Positions 60,071 through 64,000 of a stretch of 64,000 bases of DNA are shown here, in pieces. The stretch comes from Paenibacillus sp. V4I7 (GTDB lineage: Bacteria; Bacillota; Bacilli; Paenibacillales; NBRC-103111). The notes under the pieces were generated by a model, which was not told the DNA's origin, did not search any database, and worked only from the letters and a program-made list of their open reading frames with translations. The position numbers and the translations under genes were made by a program. Positions within the stretch are counted from its first letter, which is position 1. Every line of letters starts with the position of its first letter. Location of the stretch: contig NZ_JAUSZD010000002.1 of assembly GCF_030817275.1 (NCBI RefSeq), forward strand, positions 2,108,001-2,172,000, written 5' to 3'.

Positions 60071-62779
60071 ATGAAAGTTTCTGAGCTAAAAACGGAATAC
60101 ATCGAGAATCCGTTAGGCATTGTTACGACCGTTCCCCGCTTAAGCTGGATTATGGAATCGGAAGAAAACGGTCAGGTCCAGTCGGCCTATCACGTATTGG
60201 TAGCATCTCGTCCTGAACTGTTGAATGAGAATAAGGGCGATCTATGGGACAGCGGAAAGGTTCAGTCCGACCAATCAATCCATGTCTCTTATGAGGGAAC
60301 ACCTCTAGAATCAAAACGGGTTTATTATTGGCAGGTCAGGGTTTGGGATAAACGAGATATAGTGTCTGAGTGGAGCAGGTCAGCTCATTGGTCGATGGGC
60401 ATTCTAAACCAAGACGAATGGCAAGCACGCTGGATTGGCAGAACAAAACCTCAGAACACGGAGCTTTTGCCATCTCCCTATATGAGGAAAACATTTCGAA
60501 TCGAAAAGCCGGTCCGCCAGGCTTTCATTTATGCTAGTGCATTAGGGTTGTACGAACTGCACATCAACGGTGAAAGGGTAGGCAGAGATTATTTTGCCCC
60601 TGGATGGACAGATTACAACATCAGGGTACAGGTTCAGACCTATGATGTAACGTCGTATCTGAGTACCGGAAGTATGGCTTTAGGAGCGATCATAGGCACA
60701 GGATGGTATGCTGGTCACGTGGGTATGTTCGGTCCGAACAGATACGGAGACAATCCTTATTTGCTCCTTGAGCTGCATATCGAATATGAGGACGGTTCCA
60801 ATCAAATTGTAGTGACCGACGAATCATGGAAAGCGTTTGCGGGACCAATCCTGTACTCGGATTTACTAAAAGGCGAAAGTTTTGATGCCCGTCTGGAACC
60901 GAAAGGATGGAGCTTGCCGGGCTTTGACGATGACACTTGGGAGACGCCTGTTGTTTTGGAACGCTACGTTGGGGTCTTGACCGCACAAGTAGATCCTCCT
61001 GTTCAAGTCATGAAGGAACTGCTGCCGATCAGCATGAAAAAAACACCTCGTGGCTCTTACTTATTTGACATGGGACAAAATATGGTTGGCTGGGTTCGTC
61101 TTCAAATTGAAGACGGGCAAGAAGGTCAAGAAGTTACCGTCAGCTGTGCGGAAATGTTGAATGACGACAATACGTTATACACCATAAATCTTCGTGAAGC
61201 TGTTCAGCAGGAGATATACATCTTAAGAGGTGAAAGGGAGGAATGTCTGGAACCTCACTTTACTTTTCACGGATTCCGGTATGTAGAAGTAATGGGATTG
61301 ACGAATTCCCCCACACTGCAAACGGTCATTGGTAGAGTTGTTCATTCGGCAACGCCGCAAACGGGTTGGTTAGAAACATCCGACGTCATGCTGAATAAGC
61401 TTCTAAGCAATATCGAGTGGGGACAACGCGGCAATTTTCTCAGCGTTCCGACGGATTGTCCGCAGCGTGATGAACGGCTAGGTTGGACGGGAGATGCGCA
61501 AATTTTTGCTCGTACGGCCAGTTTTAATATGGATGTCGGACGCTTTTTCAATAAGTATATGATCGATGTGATCGATGCCCAGCGTCCCTCCGGAGCTTTT
61601 CCCGATGTGGCGCCGGATTCCGGCTGGGAAGAGTTTAAGCATAATCATACGGAATTGAACTGGCATGCTCCTGACAATGGTGGATGGGGTGATGCGGGGG
61701 TTGTTATTCCTTGGACCGTTTACCAGGTGTATGGCGATCATAGAAATTTGGAAGAATGCTATCCGGCGATGGTCAGATGGGTGGAGTATTTAGAAGCGAA
61801 CACGGTGAACTTGATCCGACCGGGTTACTCGAATTATGGTGATTGGCTCTCCATCCACGCGGACACACCAAAAGACGTGCTCGATACCGCTTATTTCGCA
61901 TACAGCACCTTACTGTTGTCCAAATCTGCGAAAGCGCTAGGCAAGGAAGAAGATACGCGCAAATACGCGGATTTGTTTGAAAGGATCAAACAAGCTTTTT
62001 CAGAAGCGTTTGTGGATGAGGCCGGACGAATCAAAGGAGATACGCAGACCGTATACGTACTCGCACTGAAGATGAACCTGCTGACAGAAGAGCAGCGCAA
62101 CCATGCGGTTCGATATTTGGCGGGAAATATTCAGCTCCACGGCAATCATTTGACGACAGGTTTTCTGGGCGTCGGGTATCTGCTTCCCGCTTTAACCGAA
62201 GGAGGGAGAGAAGATCTTGCTTACACCTTGCTTAATCAAGGTACTTTCCCTTCCTGGCTTTATTCCATCAAGCATGGAGCTACGACCATTTGGGAGCGAT
62301 GGGACGCCTGGACAGAAACAAACGGATTCCAAAATCCGGGTATGAATTCGTTTAATCATTACTCATTGGGTTCAGTCGGCGAGTGGATGTATCAAAATAT
62401 CATGGGGATCAACACAGACGAAGACAGTCCGGGTTACAAGCATATCGTGATCCATCCCCGTCCGGGAGGCGGGCTCGATTTCGCCAAGGGTGAATTTCAT
62501 TCCGTATATGGCAGGATCCGAGTAGAGTGGAAACTAGAACGGTCTTTGTTTGTTTTGAAAGTCCAAATTCCTGTGAACACAACTGCCACGATTTATGTGC
62601 CGGGTGCCGTCATGAATGAGGATGGGCACGTAACCGAGGGAGTGCATTATGTAGGGACAGAAAACAACAAGTCCGTTTACAGCGCCGGTTCAGGAAGTTA
62701 CACATTCATTTCGCGGTGGACAGATGTCGGATTGAGTCTGGGAGCGGAGACAAGTGTCACACATGAGATTGGAGCGTAA
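60071..62779 (+). CDS. GH78 alpha-L-rhamnosidase (canonical type)
   Basis: This 902-residue enzyme has no signal peptide. N-terminal domains contain QARWIGR, LYELHINGERVGRDYFAPGW and GTGWYAG. The barrel carries the canonical catalytic block TDCPQRDERLGWTGDAQIF, with acidic residues in RDER and TGD. WERWDAW and NHYSLGSVGEWM are near the sugar site, and a C-terminal beta-sandwich follows. It has AGGAGGAGAGG before ATG 60071. It differs from the other GH78 in the active-site block and in length of the domains, suggesting a different rhamnosyl linkage. The SDR gene overlaps its end. Confidence 0.93.
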   Translation: MKVSELKTEYIENPLGIVTTVPRLSWIMESEENGQVQSAYHVLVASRPELLNENKGDLWDSGKVQSDQSIHVSYEGTPLESKRVYYWQVRVWDKRDIVSEWSRSAHWSMGILNQDEWQARWIGRTKPQNTELLPSPYMRKTFRIEKPVRQAFIYASALGLYELHINGERVGRDYFAPGWTDYNIRVQVQTYDVTSYLSTGSMALGAIIGTGWYAGHVGMFGPNRYGDNPYLLLELHIEYEDGSNQIVVTDESWKAFAGPILYSDLLKGESFDARLEPKGWSLPGFDDDTWETPVVLERYVGVLTAQVDPPVQVMKELLPISMKKTPRGSYLFDMGQNMVGWVRLQIEDGQEGQEVTVSCAEMLNDDNTLYTINLREAVQQEIYILRGEREECLEPHFTFHGFRYVEVMGLTNSPTLQTVIGRVVHSATPQTGWLETSDVMLNKLLSNIEWGQRGNFLSVPTDCPQRDERLGWTGDAQIFARTASFNMDVGRFFNKYMIDVIDAQRPSGAFPDVAPDSGWEEFKHNHTELNWHAPDNGGWGDAGVVIPWTVYQVYGDHRNLEECYPAMVRWVEYLEANTVNLIRPGYSNYGDWLSIHADTPKDVLDTAYFAYSTLLLSKSAKALGKEEDTRKYADLFERIKQAFSEAFVDEAGRIKGDTQTVYVLALKMNLLTEEQRNHAVRYLAGNIQLHGNHLTTGFLGVGYLLPALTEGGREDLAYTLLNQGTFPSWLYSIKHGATTIWERWDAWTETNGFQNPGMNSFNHYSLGSVGEWMYQNIMGINTDEDSPGYKHIVIHPRPGGGLDFAKGEFHSVYGRIRVEWKLERSLFVLKVQIPVNTTATIYVPGAVMNEDGHVTEGVHYVGTENNKSVYSAGSGSYTFISRWTDVGLSLGAETSVTHEIGA

Positions 62780-63533
62780 AGTAGCTGTTGTTACCGGAGC
62801 GGCATCAGGTATCGGAGAAGCTGTCGCACGGCGATTTGCCGAAGAGGGAGCCTGCGTGATCGTCAATGACATTTCCGAAGAGGGAGTGCGGGTCGTCGAA
62901 GAGATCGTAGAGGCAGGTGGGAACGCCTTGTTTGTCCGAGCTGACATTCGCGCCGAAAACAGCGTGATTGCATTGATGGAAGCCGCCAAAATACATTTCG
63001 GCGCCCTGCATATTCTCATTAACAACGCAGGCGTTACATGCAGTACGAACGTCGTGACGGCTGACGAAGCAGCTTGGGATCACGTGATGAATTTGAATTT
63101 GAAAAGCGCGTGGTACTGCTGCAAGCACGCCATTCCGTTCATGATGGAACAGGGTGGAGGCAGCATAGTCAACATCGGCTCGACGCATGTTATCCGTACG
63201 CAGCGAAACCATTTCCCTTATCACTCTTCCAAAGCAGGCATGCTTGCGATGGCCCAAGGGATTTGTGTTGATTTCGGTGGTCAGGGAATCCGTGCGAATA
63301 CCATCATCCCGGGATATATTGAAACACCGCTTGCCGAGACCTACATGCAGTCCTTTTCGAACAGAGAACAGAAGCGCAATGCCATGCTGGCAACACACCC
63401 TGTCGGTCGATTCGGTAAACCGGAAGACGTGGCGAATGCGGCCGTTTTTCTTGCTTCTGATGAAGCTGGGTTCATTGCGGGAGCGAATCTCGTTGTGGAC
63501 GGAGGCAGGTCCGTTCTGCAGGTTTTCGATTAA
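62763..63533 (+). CDS. Short-chain dehydrogenase/reductase
   Basis: This 256-residue NAD(P)-dependent oxidoreductase has the Rossmann motif TGAASGIGEA, structural NNAG, catalytic Ser in NIGSTH and Tyr-Lys in YHSSKAG, and the family segment IPGYIETPL. ATG 62763 gives the usual N-terminus (MRLERKVAVVTGA); GTG 62754 is closer to a GGAG site and is an alternative. It overlaps the rhamnosidase gene. L-rhamnose or L-fucose dehydrogenases are often of this family, which fits the cluster. The substrate is inferred. Confidence 0.88.
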   Translation: MRLERKVAVVTGAASGIGEAVARRFAEEGACVIVNDISEEGVRVVEEIVEAGGNALFVRADIRAENSVIALMEAAKIHFGALHILINNAGVTCSTNVVTADEAAWDHVMNLNLKSAWYCCKHAIPFMMEQGGGSIVNIGSTHVIRTQRNHFPYHSSKAGMLAMAQGICVDFGGQGIRANTIIPGYIETPLAETYMQSFSNREQKRNAMLATHPVGRFGKPEDVANAAVFLASDEAGFIAGANLVVDGGRSVLQVFD

Positions 63534-63569
63534 AGATCGAACGGTTAATCATAACAAGGGAGAGAGACT

Positions 63570-64000
63570 ATGACATTCGAAGTTGAGAAAACCGCAGGAG
63601 ATAGTGAATGGTTTACACATGACCGATTCGGAATGTTTATCCATTGGGGACTATATTCTCTTGCAGCTAGGCATGAATGGCTGCAGTCCCGGGAAAAATT
63701 GAGTGGGGAAAAGTATAGCAATAAATACTTTAAACGATTTGATCCTGATTTGTACGATCCCGATCTTTGGGCACAGCTTGCTTCCGACGCGGGCATGAAG
63801 TACTTCGTGGTGACGACGAAGCACCATGAGGGCTTTTGCTTATGGGACAGCAAGCTCACCGATTACAAAGCGCCGAATTCGCCGGCAGGGCGCGATGTGT
63901 TAAGGCCGATGGTAGACGCGTTTCGCAAACGCGACATGAAAGTCGGGTTTTATTATTCGCTGCTCGACTGGCATCACCCCCATTATACAGTTGATCCGAA
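63570..64000 (+). CDS. GH29 alpha-L-fucosidase, C-terminus outside the window
   Basis: These are the first 143 residues of a GH29-type enzyme. RFGMFIHWGLYSLAARHEW, VVTTKHHEGFCLWDSKL and VGFYYSLLDWHHP are the conserved strands of the catalytic barrel. The nucleophilic Asp lies beyond the window edge. AAGGGAGAG is 5 bases upstream of ATG 63570 and there is no signal peptide. It continues the operon of rhamnosidase and SDR, adding a second fucosidase to the cluster besides GH95. Confidence 0.9.
   Translation, partial: MTFEVEKTAGDSEWFTHDRFGMFIHWGLYSLAARHEWLQSREKLSGEKYSNKYFKRFDPDLYDPDLWAQLASDAGMKYFVVTTKHHEGFCLWDSKLTDYKAPNSPAGRDVLRPMVDAFRKRDMKVGFYYSLLDWHHPHYTVDP

Noticed and set aside
1..64000. 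CRISPR arrays, tRNA or rRNA genes
   Set aside because: No regularly spaced identical repeats with unique spacers, no tRNA-like cloverleaf with a TTCGANNC arm and no rRNA sequence were noticed. A tRNAscan or Infernal run would be decisive.

Overview
The window looks like a chromosomal segment of a spore-former of the Paenibacillus type (low-to-mid GC Firmicutes). The reasons are strong AGGAGG-like ribosome sites, frequent TTG/GTG starts, a parE-parC pair, a glgBCDA glycogen operon, a YesM/YesN-type two-component system beside a sugar ABC transporter, and a dense set of glycoside hydrolases. No rRNA, tRNA or CRISPR array was seen.

Layout. 1-25.4 kb is housekeeping DNA: the 3' part of a dynamin-like GTPase, a heterodimeric ABC exporter, an SGNH hydrolase with an ABC-2 transporter, parE-parC, a small antisense gene and a MarR regulator, an RNA pseudouridine synthase with a class I methyltransferase, a PrsA-like foldase, the glycogen operon (glgA carries a one-base insertion) and a cardiolipin synthase.

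25.5-35.7 kb is an integrated element of about 10.1 kb. It splits a VOC/PhnB-type gene: the 3' end of that gene lies at 25471-25554, the 5' part at 35648-36004, and both junctions share the 10-bp core ATTTGCTCCA. Joining the two inner ends rebuilds an attP with perfect 11-bp inverted arms around the core, as expected for the large serine integrase at the left end. Cargo is a two-gene TIR-type module (a ThsB-like TIR protein, then a TIR-like/RipA-like membrane fusion) that I consider a candidate antiphage system. The rest is a reduced phage set: major capsid protein, head-tail connector, HTH proteins, a sigma-like regulator and several tiny genes. No terminase, portal, protease, tail, lysis or replication gene was recognised, so it is a prophage remnant or a satellite-like element.

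36.4-64 kb is a carbohydrate island: YesM-like sensor kinase, lipoprotein and two permeases under a probable CcpA cre site, a YesN-like regulator broken by a one-base insertion, and an unassigned six-hairpin-type hydrolase. Then come an Asp/Glu-racemase-fold protein, a RuBisCO-like protein next to a DUF1537 acid-sugar kinase (the OiaX/OiaK pair of apiose-derived 3-oxo-isoapionate breakdown), GH95, two GH78 rhamnosidases, a beta-propeller hydrolase, an iron-type dehydrogenase, two DapA-family lyases, an SGNH esterase, an SDR and the start of a GH29 fucosidase. Apiose, rhamnose, fucose and 2-keto-3-deoxy sugars occur together in rhamnogalacturonan-II, so I infer a system for that polysaccharide or its oligosaccharides.

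Non-coding highlights are 108/112-bp tandem palindromic repeats at two distant loci, a four-copy palindrome cluster near 56.9 kb, a 21-bp inverted repeat enclosing an AT-rich segment in the element, and a hairpin-rich stretch upstream of the capsid gene.
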